Shown: one piece after another, positions 23,906-34,303 of the stretch
Position numbering within the stretch: position 1 is the stretch's first letter
How the letters are laid out: each line of letters begins with the position of its first letter
Assembly (NCBI GenBank): GCA_958496175.1
Contig: OY292275.1
Coordinates: forward strand, 5,518,001-5,582,000
DNA length: 64,000 bases
Reading direction: 5' to 3'
Source of the DNA: Sisyra terminalis
Taxonomy: Eukaryota > Arthropoda > Insecta > Neuroptera > Sisyridae
Notes under the pieces: model-generated
Told to the model about the DNA's origin: nothing
What the model saw: the letters and a program-made list of their open reading frames with translations, nothing else
The model's database searches: none
Translations under genes and position numbers: made by a program

Positions 23906-24632
23906 GGGGGTATTCTAGTCTAGAGGCCCGAATTTCGAGCGGCTTTTGATCATTTATACAAAAGAAGCATTTGATATTTTTACCATCCATTTTTTTATCA
24001 TTTGTTAATTGATGCTTGAAGAATATACAAAATAATTTTCAAAAAAAAATAAATAATTTTTCGTGGAGTTATACATCCTAGAAGTAGAGAGGGGAAAAAA
24101 AAGGCCGTGTCCTGGTTGTCATGATTTCAACCTCTGTAGTCCTCTGAAAAATAAAAGAAGAATTCTTGATCTGTATGAATGTAGCTATCTTCCGAACCAG
24201 CGAATCCAAAAGCAAAATTTTTTTTTCCATAAAATGGCGGCTACTCAAAAACTAGGTCGATTTTTTCACTGATTTTTTGACTATCAATTTTTTTAAAAAT
24301 ATTAGGAATTAGAAATTTTTATTTTTTACTGATTCCAAAGATAAACAGATATTTAAGGAATATTCATGCCAAATTTCAAGTGAATCGGCTGGTTAGAACT
24401 TGAGATATCTTGACAACCGTATCGAAAAAAGAAATTTCGAGAAAAACGCGTTTAAAGTTCCAGTCGTACGCTCAACCGGTCTACTTGCCACGTCACTAAA
24501 ACGGCTATAACTACGAAAATAATTCGAATTTGAAAAAATCCTTGTAGGGAGACATTTTTGAATATCTAAACTATGGAATACTGAAAAAAAAATTTTTTCG
24601 GTTTTTTCGAATTTCTAGATTAGAATACCCCC
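23906..24632. mobile_element. TTAA-flanked DNA transposon, 727 bp
   Basis: GGGGGTATTCTAGTCTAGA at the left and TCTAGATTAGAATACCCCC at the right are 18/19 inverted, and each is bordered by TTAA (23902-23905 and 24633-24636). TTAA duplications occur in piggyBac and Kolobok elements. No transposase is present, so the family cannot be decided. The interior is unlike its surroundings (aacgcgtttaaagttccag, caaccggtctacttgccacg). Confidence 0.85.
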
Positions 24633-24639
24633 TTAAGCC

Positions 24640-25376
24640 CTAACCAACGCAAGCGTGGAAAAGTCACGCACCCAACACTGCCATTAACAGATGCATGGTG
24701 GAATATCGTTGGTGGTGACCTTTTTGTGATGGTTTTCATGTTTCGTGAGGATCACATCACTGTACCATCAAGAGACTTATTTTCCCTCAACACACTAATT
24801 GCTAAATGCGATCTTGTCGTTCCGCCATTCAAACGAAACGACTCCATTAAATCCTCGTTGAAGATTTGTTCAACGAGCTTTAAGACCTGTTGTCTCGGAC
24901 TTGAAAGCTGCTCGCAAAACAATAAAATTTAGAGATCATGTTATAAAAGCATTGGCAAGAAAAAAAAAAGACGGAAATGTGCGCCTTTATGTCTTTCAAC
25001 TTTTACGAGAGTAGAGAAATGTGCAGTGGTAATTGATGGTTATTGAAATTAACGAATAAAAACGGAAAATGTGGAAAGAAATTGAAACGATAGCATCTTT
25101 TCATGTTCGTTCTATGTATTATTTTTTTTTTTTATGAAATAGAAAATCTATAAAAGCTGAAAATGTGGAAATAGAGAAAAAGAGCTTCTTCATTGTTATG
25201 GCCTTTGAAATGTAACCAAGGCGGAGCAATAAAAATGAATCTGACTAACTTTGCCTGTGCAAAAAGAATGGAAATGGCTACGACGTGTGCATATGGAACG
25301 ATGCATTTTCGATTTGAATGTCTTCAATTGAAACACTGACGACCAAAAGATTGGGACTTCCTTCAAAAGAATGCTT
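24640..25376. other. no gene recognised; modest GC rise
   Basis: Somewhat less AT-rich between 24640 and 24940. A 68-codon plus-strand ORF there shows no recognisable motif, so I do not call it. Confidence 0.35.
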
Positions 25377-25389
25377 ACTTTAATTTTAA

Positions 25390-25588
25390 CATTGATAAGT
25401 ATTTTATTTATTTCCGAGTCACAATAAATTAATGGATAATAATATATATATGTCTTTGAGACTCAATTAAAAAATTACTTTATTACGACGCGTTTCAACA
25501 GTTTTTGACTGTCATCATCAGGTAATAATAATAGTAATAATAATTTATTAATTGAGTCTCAAAGACATATATATATTATTATCCATTA
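25390..25588 (-). mobile_element. mini Penelope-like element with perfect inverted repeats and ribozyme
   Basis: Two perfect 42-bp inverted arms (25429-25470 and 25548-25589; outer bases ttaatggataat, inner gagactcaattaa) flank a 77-bp loop. The loop carries a hammerhead-like core on the minus strand. A 38-nt tail (25390-25428) lies outside the left arm. Near-identical 13-mers, actttaattttaa (25377-25389) and actttaatgttaa (25589-25601), look like a target duplication. Inverted or direct pseudo-LTRs, a ~40-nt tail and 10-15-bp duplications are known for Penelope-like retroelements. No coding sequence is present. Confidence 0.7.
25480..25528 (-). ncRNA. hammerhead ribozyme-like motif, locus 2 (best core)
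   Basis: On the minus strand: stem I TTATTAC, conserved CTGATGA, one extra T, stem II (G)ACAGT-CAAAA-ACTGT(T), GAA, stem III ACGCGT (a perfect palindrome), then C, then stem I GTAATAA. Stem I is 7/7 paired and stem II 5/5 plus a G-U. The invariant CUGANGA, GAAA and UH positions are all present. The stem III palindrome cannot form a loop in a monomer, so cleavage would be expected mainly from a dimer, as described for Penelope-type minimal hammerheads. The extra T after CTGATGA departs from the canonical core. Confidence 0.75.
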
Positions 25589-25663
25589 ACTTTAATGTTA
25601 AATTTTTGTCTTAAATTTCTCGTATGATAACTTTCTATTTACTAAGTATTGTTTTTATTAAAT

Positions 25664-25993
25664 TACTTGCTTATACCCGCGACTTCCTCTGCGTAACGTA
25701 GGTGTAGATTATATTTTCTTTTTAGATTGGCTGTTTTAAATGGTTTATGAAAATTTTTATTATTCTTATTTCCTTAACGAAAAACATAATCATACTTAAA
25801 AGCACTATTTTGGCAACTTTAAAAAGATACATTTAATAAACTGTTGCTTAGAATGAAATAATTGTATGTAATGAACAGTTAATTTTCAAAAACTATTTAT
25901 AGACATCTAAAAAGAGTATGTTCAATTGCGTATACCTACGGTAGGTACATCTACCGTGAATCAAATAATCCATAAATCAATCAATATCTATAC
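25664..25993 (-). mobile_element. Helitron 3' end fragment
   Basis: Starts acttgcttatacccgcgact, the inverse of the Helitron 3' block seen at 11775-11808, and matches 42507-42840 over about 330 bp, including 'cctacggtaggtacat'. It is cut off by the foldback element at 25994. Confidence 0.75.
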
Positions 25994-27008
25994 TAGGGTG
26001 ATTTATTTTTTTGACTTTTTTTTTTTGGTCCCATCGTGAAATTTTGTTGGAAATAACAAAAATAAAATTCCCTGTTTGAGCCCTTAATATTAATTTTAAG
26101 TCCTCGACCAAGACGTGTAAAGATTTCCCATTGAAAATACACGGAAACTCTGATTTTTTATTTTTAAATTTCTATATTTCATCGGCATTTCATGGGATCG
26201 CTTTTACCGAAGGTGGTTTTTTCTCAGAATTAAACGTTCTACAAAAGTGTCCATTACGACAAAGTCGTAACTCACACCGGTGAGTTAGTACGGGCCACTG
26301 AACCTGATTTTTCCGTAAAATTCAAGGCTTAATATCTCGTTTAATATTGATCTTCGCGATTTGGTCTACATGAACTTTTTTGTAGGATATCAAATTCTCT
26401 ACAAGTTTTTCATTTATAATTTTTCCGTAGCCCTTGTTATTTACGAGATAAATGCAAAAAAAAACGCGAATTTTATGGAAATATCAGGTACAGTGACCTG
26501 TACTACCTCACCGGTGTGAGTTACGACTTTGTCGCAATGGGCACTTCTGTAGAGCGTTTAATTCTGAGAAAAAACCATCTTCGGTAAAAGCGATCCCATG
26601 GAATGCCGCTGAGATATAGAAATTTAAAAATAAAAAATCAGAGATTCCGTGTATTTTCAATGGGAAATCTTTACCCGTCTTGGTCGAGGACTTGTTGAAT
26701 GTTGAATAACTTTTAATGGAGTGATTTAGTCGAAAATTCATAACAAACCTTTTTTGTAGAGCGTTAAATTTTACGTCAGAATAATTTGACCTTAAATCTT
26801 TTCATCCATTTGTTTCTGAGAAAAAAAATTAAAAGTAAAAAGTCAAATTATCCCATGTTATTTAAATGGTAAAAGTAACATGATTCCGGCACGGTTTAAT
26901 CAAGAAATTAAGAGCTTAATTGTATTGGATAATTTTTTTATATCTTTAACTAAACATTCAGGGGGCGATCGCTGTAGAAAAATCAATTTGGGAAATAACG
27001 GACACCCA
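25994..27008. mobile_element. chimeric foldback element: family B left part joined to family A right arm
   Basis: The left end is TAGGGTGATTTATTTTTTTG (family B). Family B's arms and centre follow, with 'gacaaagtcgtaactcacac' near 26255 returning inverted near 26520 and 'catgggatcgcttttaccga' near 26185 returning inverted near 26590. At about 26693, after 'cgaggacttg', the sequence switches to the right arm of family A ('ttgaatgttgaataactttt') and ends 'aacggacaccc', family A's terminus. It interrupts a Helitron fragment. Confidence 0.75.
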
Positions 27009-27011
27009 TAT

Positions 27012-27012
<1 letters not shown>

Positions 27013-27046
<34 letters not shown>
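27013..27046. repeat. (AT)n microsatellite
   Basis: About 16 AT dinucleotides directly after the chimeric foldback element. Confidence 0.9.
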
Positions 27047-27049
<3 letters not shown>

Positions 27050-27109
27050 TTATTAAAAAATTTATCGTGTTCTGTATTTATAATACTTTACAATATATTT
27101 ATATATATA

Positions 27110-27545
27110 TAAACGTTTATATTTCAAAGAGGTAATTTTTTAGACTTTAAATTGAATTTACTGTGCTTTTTATTAATTCAACTAAAAACATTTTTCCAGA
27201 TTATTTTCCAGAACTTTTTATTATCTTTCCAATGATATATAACTCACCTGTCTAAAGAAAAATTTATGTTTTCATCCCTAGGGAATACCTTCCCTTAATA
27301 TTTTTTTGGAATAATAAGTAGCCTATAGGCTGTGGGAAATTGTGTTGTATCTTAATACCAAATTTCATTAAATTTGGTTGTTCCGTACTTTAGTTAAATC
27401 GGGACACACAGACAGACAGACAGACAAAAATTTTAAAAATGTTAAATTTGGAATAAGGGCCTCTTGAAACAAATATGTACCCTAAAATTGGGTTCAAAAT
27501 CGAAATGTACAGACAGACGTAAGAATTTTATATATTAGTATAGAT
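27110..27545. repeat. interspersed repeat with (GACA)n, Helitron-associated
   Basis: Shares 'tttatatttcaaagaggtaa', 'ttccaatgatatataactc' and 'gggaaattgtgttgtatctt' with 29160-29460 and, inverted, with 58790-59105, both inside longer Helitrons. A short acagacagacagacagac tract is at 27407-27426. The outer limits are unclear. Confidence 0.6.
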
Positions 27546-27559
27546 TATTATAATCAAAA

Positions 27560-28288
27560 GCTGAAATAAGCTTAAACATTTAAACTTATTATTTTCAAAG
27601 CTTTAGCCCTGTCAAATGTACTGTTTTGATTATTTTGAATAATAATTAAAAACACCTTCAAAAATAAGTTTCAAAAATTGAGTTTATTACAACGTCAAAA
27701 CCAAATTCTTTGTTCAAAAAAACTTTCCATGTTAACCAAAAATCCATAGTTCTCCTAGTGGTCCCAAACTTTTGGTCGACAGAGTCTATTCTGTATGTTT
27801 ACTGGGTTCGTATCCATGTGTTATTATATGATTATGTGTCTTTTCATCATTTTATTTTATATTTTTCTCACAGCTAACGTTCGACTTAGCAATCGTACGA
27901 TAGACTGTTGGAAACATCACTTTATCGACGTTGAATGGCGGTCGTTGAAGTGCACTCGTGTGATGTGCATATTAAACTATCGTGTCGGCGATTTTAATTC
28001 CAATCGTCGCTTCATTGAAATCTGCAGCTTTTCACGCTGTAAATTTGTAATAAAACGTATCAAAAAGATGAACTTAATGGAGCCAATAAATGACAGAAAA
28101 GCGACTTGGAGCTTTCACACATAAAAGCTTTGGTACAATAAGCATAAAATATTAACTCAAATGGATCAACTTAATACTCTTTCCAAAGTATTTTGGTAAT
28201 AATTACACACTCTAGTTCCCTCGTTTCAGGTCACAAAAGATTTTCGAAATAAATGCTTAATATTTAACATGCGATTGCATATTATTTA
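27560..28288. other. no gene recognised
   Basis: A 109-codon plus-strand ORF (27795-28124) has no recognisable motif. Its N-terminal hydrophobic run is what AT-rich DNA gives by chance. It is left uncalled. Confidence 0.35.
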
Positions 28289-29680
28289 CTAGCTGATCCC
28301 CGCGACTTCGTCTGCGTAGAGTATTTTATTTTTCTAATTCTTTTACGAAAAATATTATCATACTACATCATACATCAAATAAAAAATATCGCCAAGTTCA
28401 ATAAATTCGGTCTTTATTATGACTAAAAAAAGTCGAAAGTTATCAAAATACTCGAATCAAAATAACCCCATCTCCCTTTTTCGATTCCCGAATGAACCTT
28501 TTTCCAAAAACTATCACACTATTGCACTGTACAACACAACCGCGAAATTGAAATTTGTACAATTGCACGAAACCCAGTTTTTCCATAAGCATGTATAACC
28601 ATTATGTATCTTTAAACTTATTATTGAAATATCTGAATTTCAACTATATAATTAAACCATATTGGATAGTCCAGAGTTCACCATACACGATTTGGCGTAT
28701 GCCTCTTGCTCTGGAAGAGGATTTTAAATTTCTTTTATCATTATGATGATATGATTCTTTATTATTTATCATTATGATGATTTCTGGCTGGAATTGCGAA
28801 CTTTTTTCGTGATCCCTTTCACGTGCTTGCAAATAAAAGATATTGTCCCCCCCCAAGAAAAAAATCCTGAATCCACCCTTGTCCGTTAGGGTATGAATTT
28901 TCAAAAAAAAATCTTATCACATGCCTACTTCCTATAAGGAATACACCGAATATTAAAATTTCAGCAGTCAGAGGAGTATATAAATACACCATTTCATATA
29001 TGCACGGTTTTAAAAATGTTTTTATTTTAAGCTTTATTATTATTATTATTATTAGTATTACTATTACATTTTTTTCGTTAATATTTCCTTACTGAGCAAC
29101 CCTAAGAATCTATTTACAACAACTTTGTAAAAAAAATTACTGTCAGATTATTATCTTTAAAAACATTTATATTTCAAAAAGGCAATTTTTTGTACTTTAA
29201 ATTAAATTACTGTGCTTTTTCATAGTTCAACTAAAAATATTAATACAGATCATTTTTTAACTTTTAAATGCCTTTTCAATGATATATAACTCGCCTATCT
29301 AAAGTAATTTTTTTTTCATCCCTCAGTTTTTACGTAGGGGGTACATTCCCTTATTATTTTTAAGGAATGATAAATAGCCTAACGTGTGTGGGTAATTGTG
29401 TTGTATCTTAGTATAATGTTTCATTAAATTCGGTTGTTCCCGTCTTTAATTAAATCACCAGCGCACGCGATGTAAGAAAGTTTTTTGGTAATTGTTTCAC
29501 ACATTATTTGAGTTTTAGTATGGATCCCTAATTTTTTTGAAAATTTAATATAGCCTATGTTCACTGGAAATAGTGTAGCTTCCTAACAGTGAAAGAATTT
29601 TTCAAATTGGTCATGTAGTTTCGGAGCCAATTCAAAGCAAACAAACAATCAAATCTTTCCTCTTTATAATAATAGATAGA
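28289..29680 (-). mobile_element. Helitron, longer form, 1.39 kb
   Basis: On the minus strand the 5' end is TCTATCTATTATTATAAAG preceded by A. The 3' end is 'cgcagacgaagtcgcgggga' then tcagCTAG followed by T, the canonical A^TC...CTRR^T layout. Between the ends it carries extra sequence absent from the 0.94-kb copies: a block around 28540-28745 shared with the Penelope-associated region at 59.5 kb, and a block at 29160-29460 shared with 27.1 and 58.8 kb. This suggests captured or nested foreign DNA. It has no helicase gene. Confidence 0.8.
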
Positions 29681-29820
29681 TTAATGTCTTTTTCGATTTT
29701 CTAAACATTTGTGATTTTCTAGACGACTGATTATAACATTTGTAATGTTTTATTCCTAAATGTTAGAATTTCATAAAAGTTAATTAAGTATTTCCGGTTT
29801 TCCCGTGGATTAGGCACTTC

Positions 29821-30003
29821 AGCGTGGATCAGAATCGTTATGGCCCAATTTATTAGGGAATTAAAGTAACAACAAGATAGAAAATGCAACATTATCAGAT
29901 ATTGATGTTCCTAAATGAACCGTGAACCGATTTTATTGTATGTGCTGTGGTTTTTCACGAATTTACGTTATTAAATTGGACCATTATGGTTTTGATCCAC
30001 GCT
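29821..30003. mobile_element. MITE, 183 bp
   Basis: The inverted ends AGCGTGGATCAGAATCGTTA and taatggtccaatttaa-type inverse (right end 'tggttttgatccacgct') match over about 33 bp with a few changes. No clear target duplication was found (ggcacttc versus aacgtgtc). The superfamily is unassigned. Confidence 0.65.
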
Positions 30004-30078
30004 AACGTGTCTGGAATTGGTATTCCCATTGATAACTGAACAGTGTCCGATTAGATAACTAGAAATATTGTTAACTAT

Positions 30079-30232
30079 CAAGGTTTATAAATTACACAGG
30101 TTGCCCCATTAGAAAAAAAAAATGACGTCATACGAAGAATTTTAAAATTTGAATCAGTCTGAAGATATGTACAAATTTCTTCTGGATACGTCACGTAGTG
30201 CATGAGGCCACCTGTGTATTTTATAAACCTTG
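30079..30232. mobile_element. MITE, 154 bp, with 9-bp target duplication
   Basis: The ends CAAGGTTTATAAATTACACA and 'tgtgtattttataaaccttg' are inverted over about 24 bp. The 9-bp duplication gttaactat lies at 30070-30078 and 30233-30241. Nine-base duplications suggest a Mutator-like origin. The interior contains 'gacgtcatacgaa'. It is non-coding. Confidence 0.85.
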
Positions 30233-30244
30233 GTTAACTATCAC

Positions 30245-31320
30245 GATTATCACCTCCAAAAGTCGCCCAAAACGCAAATCTAATATAAAGGATTTAAATC
30301 GACTTATCTTAACTAAATAATTTTAATTTTGAATCTAAAGCTTAATTTTGAGCACCAGTTAAAAAATATTCAACCTTTGAATTCATTAAATCTTACAAAC
30401 ATTTAGTTATGGAGCTTTCAAAAACTTTACGATATCTTAACTATCCAATTGACTCATTATAAGTAAGTAAAAAGTAAAAATTTCAATTAACCATTCATTC
30501 AAGCTTTTCGAGCTTTTCATCATTTCTCAGTCAATTGAAAAAACCTTATGAATGAACTTTTTGTTGATTGATGGATATAAATCCCTTAAAATGAAAAGCC
30601 GATATTCTATTAGCAAAAGCCATTTTCTATTAACAGCTGTTTTATCCGAGCTTTTATATAAATAAATGAGCTTTAAATAGGTATTTTAATGATTTTTTTT
30701 CCGAAAAGACGAGAAGCTTTTATTCTTCTTTTCTTTCTATCAATATTATTGCAACTTCACACTCCAACCAATAGACAGATAAAAATTCAATTCCACTTCA
30801 GTTTACAGTGCAATAATCAAAATTGGAAAAACATAACGATTATTCTACAAATGACTTTTTCTAAAGATTTTCGATATAAAACCAAGCTTTAGACCGTTGC
30901 AGAGATTATGCTTTAGGGAGGGCTGTCGTATATTGCCATTTCTTTATTTTCTATGCCAATTTTCAATAAAATTCAATTACAATACGTAAATTTTTTTTTT
31001 GAGTTTATTTTTAGAAAAAGTTTAGTATTTTAATCAAAAACCTCATCAAATATTCCATTAGGGGCCAAAGAAAAGCTGCAAAGCTCATTTTTTTTTTGGT
31101 CGACACATAGTTTAAGAGATTATCTTTTAATACTTTTAATTATGGATTTTTTTAACACTAAGCCTTATTTTAAAATATTTTTTACCAAGTTATTATTGAT
31201 AAAAAAATGGTTTATATTTTGAATTTATGTTTCAAAAGTTACATAATGCCTCCATTGTCTTCTTCCCTTCTAGTAATCCTGAAGTTCTTATCATTTAAGT
31301 TGTAATTGTTTATATAATGC
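30245..31320. other. no gene recognised
   Basis: AT-rich DNA with no supported coding exon or repeat. Confidence 0.4.
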
Positions 31321-31587
31321 AATTAGTCTTTTTCCTGGGAAGATTAGAAGAAGATCCGCTAGGGGCAGCACCGTGGAGGGGGTACATATGTTTTGAATTC
31401 TCTATTGACAACAATGTTAAACGTTCGTTTTATTACTAAAAGAATAAATAAATATTGTGGTAAAAAAAAGTTAAAAAATAAAAATTATCATGCCTACTTA
31501 ACAAATCTAGATGTTAACTGATTTTTATCATGGTTATCATTTAAATATTTACTTTTTTTCGGAATAAAACTAATTATTTACCCTGTT

Positions 31588-32077
31588 TTATTGACCCTGA
31601 CACTGAGCATCTATAATTTTGCTACTATTCTTATCCAAAGCTATACTTATTTTATACTTCACAGTGACTCGGAAAGGAGATTGTACATCTGCTCTTAAGT
31701 AATATACCAAATCATTAGCATTATCTTCCAGATTTAACACAAAATCACTCAGACAATATTGTCTTCCTCTTTGAAGTGCTTTCGAGTTTCCACAATTTGG
31801 AAGCTGTTCATCATCGTCTGATAAAGTTGCATTCAAATCTAAAGTAACAATAGAACAGGTAGTGATATAATTATACATAATAGCATAACAAAAAGAACGG
31901 GGGATAGCTTGGGATGGAAAATTTGCCCAGTTTGTAGTAGGAAAAGTGGAGGATGTTGAATTTGGTAGAGTTGGATTAAGTAATTTCATGCGTTGTTGTT
32001 TATCCGCTAAACATTTACCACCATCAATTCCAAAGAACAATTTTTTACCATTACCATTTGCAATGCATTCTTCAATT
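31588..32077 (-). CDS. unknown protein, terminal exon inside a TIR element
   Basis: An open frame runs from an acceptor at 32079/32078 (poly-pyrimidine 'tttttcttcatctatttaaatag') to a TAA at 31588, about 162 codons. It starts IEECIANGNGKKLFFGIDGG and ends NSSKIIDAQCQGQ. I do not recognise the family. It has seven cysteines, three N-glycosylation sequons (NSTS, NATL, NSSK), no long hydrophobic segment and a run KVTVKY-like near the end (FRVTVKYKISIAL). These features suggest an extracellular or luminal domain. AATAAA overlaps the stop codon. The codons look less AT-biased than random ORFs here, and no stop interrupts the frame. There is no in-frame ATG near the acceptor, so an upstream exon must supply the start. 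It may be a captured host exon or a cargo gene of the element. Confidence 0.6.
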
Positions 32078-32189
32078 CTATTTAAATAGATGAAGAAAAA
32101 AAAACAACAAGAAAATTTATTTAAAATTAAAAATTAATGCAACACAATGGCATATACGATCGCATTTACAAACCAACTAATTTTTAAAC

Positions 32190-32322
32190 TAGGACATTTT
32201 TATTACCAGACACGGGTAAGCCACGACATGCAAACCATCGTTGTTAAGTCCCGGACAAGATGATCTTGCACTTTTGCCAATTTCAATTTCGCCCCAGGTA
32301 CATCATCTTCTGTTAATTCCAT
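32190..32322 (-). pseudogene. SAP-domain start exon, frameshifted
   Basis: From the ATG at 32322 the minus strand reads MELTEDDVPGAKLKLAKVQD then HLVRDL. The frame then shifts to QRWFACRGLPVSGNKNVLV and a stop. The V-P-G-A-x-L opening and the L-x-R-W-x-x-C-R-G-L-x-x-S-G-N-K-x-x-L-V pattern match SAP-type DNA-binding motifs found at the N-terminus of several transposon-encoded insect proteins. The one-base shift lies about codon 27. It stands between the right inverted arm and the intact ORF, as a first exon would. Confidence 0.7.
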
Positions 32323-32599
32323 AATAATTTTAAGATGTTTAACGTTGTTGTAAATAGAGAATTCAAAACATATGTACCCCCCCCCCCGGTGCTGCCCCTA
32401 GCGGATGTTTTTCTAATCTTCCCAGGAAAAAGACTAATTAATTTGCAACTTCTTTTTTCAGGGGCATGTTATGTTACCGTAAGGTAGCCAATTATAGTAG
32501 AAAAAAAATTTTTCTCGGTTTTCGGCTATGTTCTTCAGCCACGGAATATATCTTCTTTCAATTCCTTTACGGCCCTTGACTTTGGTTTTGATTTTTGCC

Positions 32600-32990
32600 G
32601 TTAATTGTTAAAGCGCTATGTGCTCCCTATTGTCCTGTACGGAATGGCTGAATGGACTATTACTACTTGGAAGATGAAGAACAAAATTGACGAATATTGG
32701 AGAAATCACGCGCTAAATGAATAAGTTTTAAGACTAAATCCTCAAAAAATTTATGATTTTTGCATAGAAGATAAAATTACTGTACTTTAACTATGTTTTA
32801 GGTAACGACCAACACTACCTGTTCCATCGTTCAGGGTCGGATTGAAGGGATAAAAGTTCTGGAGATAAAACTTGGTTGGTCAAGTTTTGTTGGTGGTTCG
32901 GAAAAAACACGGAAGAGCTCTTTCGCATTGCGATATCTAAGAATAAAATAACCATGACAATTGTCAATCTTCAGCGTTGAAAAGACATCA
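32600..32990 (+). pseudogene. non-LTR (RTE/CR1-like) RT C-terminal remnant
   Basis: Reads RYVLPIVLYGMAEWTITTWK then MKNKIDEYW, which is the C-Y-x-x-P-V-L-L-Y-G-x-E-x-W-T-x-T block that follows the RT domain. Further on, in shifted frames, come IVQGRIEG and SSFVGG-like W-L-x-N-x-R positions, then TEELFRIAISKNKITMTIVN, the usual end of such ORFs. Several frameshifts and a stop after ALNE mark it as dead. Confidence 0.75.
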
Positions 32991-32999
32991 GAAGAAGAA

Positions 33000-34300
33000 A
33001 AAAAAATGCTTGTCTTAGTTGTCATACAAAAAATTGTTGCTCTAAAAAAATCTGCAATCTTTTAAATTATAGAACTTATCATTTGCCAGCTTTATCTTTT
33101 CCGTGGTGCTAATCATTTGCTTTTTTTCCCTTGATTAAAAATCTTTTAAATTATATAAATCCGCTTTGTTTCAATTTTCCAGTCGATTTTTTAAGACACA
33201 ATTTGGTATTTGGCATCAAAGACTTACATTACTTCAAAATCGTAAATCGTGAAAAAATTAACGTTAAACTCCCAAAATTCATTGTTTTTATTAGCTTTTC
33301 CGCACTATGAGCTTAGATTGAGCGCTTTTGATTGAAACGAACGAATAAATGAGATTAGACTATGAAATTTGAAATGATTAACTTTTCTTTGTTTCATCAA
33401 ACCAACGCGGATTTAAGATACTTTTCCTTGAATATTTTAAAAGAGTTTATATCTTTGCCTCTTTGGTATTCTACGATTGAAACTTTTGAAAGCAATTTTT
33501 TGCGAGATTTTAAATGGTTTTAAATTTTACGATCGAGAACCACTTTGCCAAAGGGATTATTTGGTCTTATCAAGAAAATAATCTTAAAAGACTTTTTTTA
33601 AATTACAAAGATAGTAAATTACAAAGATAATTTGGAAGAATATTTTCGAGTAATTGACAGAATGAAATATGTGAGACCCAAAGCATATTTTAATATATTT
33701 TATAATTTATTATACAAAAATATATAAAGTCTAAGCTTCGTCGTCGCTATAACAATAAAAAAAATATTAACTGCAATATATGACTCACAAAGTGCGCGGT
33801 AAAATAGCACAGAAAGAATGCATTTTATTTTTCAAAAAGGATTTGTTGAATGCTTCGAATGGATTATACGTTGATATTGCAACACAAAATTTATAATCCA
33901 TAACAAATTGTCTCTAATTCAAATAAACACCCAGTAGTATAATGCATATTCGTACGTATTTACGTCGTGAAAAATGCATTTTAATTTTCAACATTGTTGC
34001 ACTTTGATATTTTAATGTTTTAATGTTTGTCTTGAGGAAATACGATCCCTGGGTGCATCTTATTTCTTCCTGTCATAGAAAGCGAGAAATACACTTTGTA
34101 GAAAAAGAAAAAATGGTACATGAAGACGTGAAATAAAAATTTAAAATATTTTTTCTTATCCTATTGCAATAAAGCATATTTTTCTTTCTTTCAGGTGATT
34201 TTCACCTGTCAAAACTATCCCAAAATAAATCTATTAAATAAACGAGAAATATTATTTTTTTATTATAAAAGATAAATTTGCAATCTGTACAATATATAAA
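33000..34300. other. no gene recognised
   Basis: AT-rich DNA without supported features. Confidence 0.4.
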
Positions 34301-34303
34301 CAT

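Larger units (their letters stand above)
31326..32442. mobile_element. TIR element carrying an intact ORF and a broken SAP exon
   Basis: About 105 bp at the left (from 'agtctttttcctgggaagat' through 'ccgctaggggcagcaccg' to 'ttttgaattctctatt') returns inverted at the right (32340-32442). There are only a few differences, including a 13-C run at the right where the left has 'tggaggggg'. The boundaries are those of the matching arms. No clean target duplication was found. The minus strand inside reads from the right arm: a SAP-domain start, an intron-like gap with a strong acceptor, then the ORF at 31588-32077. This looks like a transposon in which part of the original gene was replaced, or a host fragment captured between the arms. 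Confidence 0.7.

Noticed and set aside
24063..24272. 69-codon ORF with two CxxC-like pairs inside the TTAA transposon
   Set aside because: No known transposase motif, short, and no upstream continuation. I take it as chance.
27795..28124. 109-codon plus ORF with a hydrophobic start
   Set aside because: No motif, no codon bias and no splice or polyadenylation context. Hydrophobic runs are expected in AT-rich DNA.
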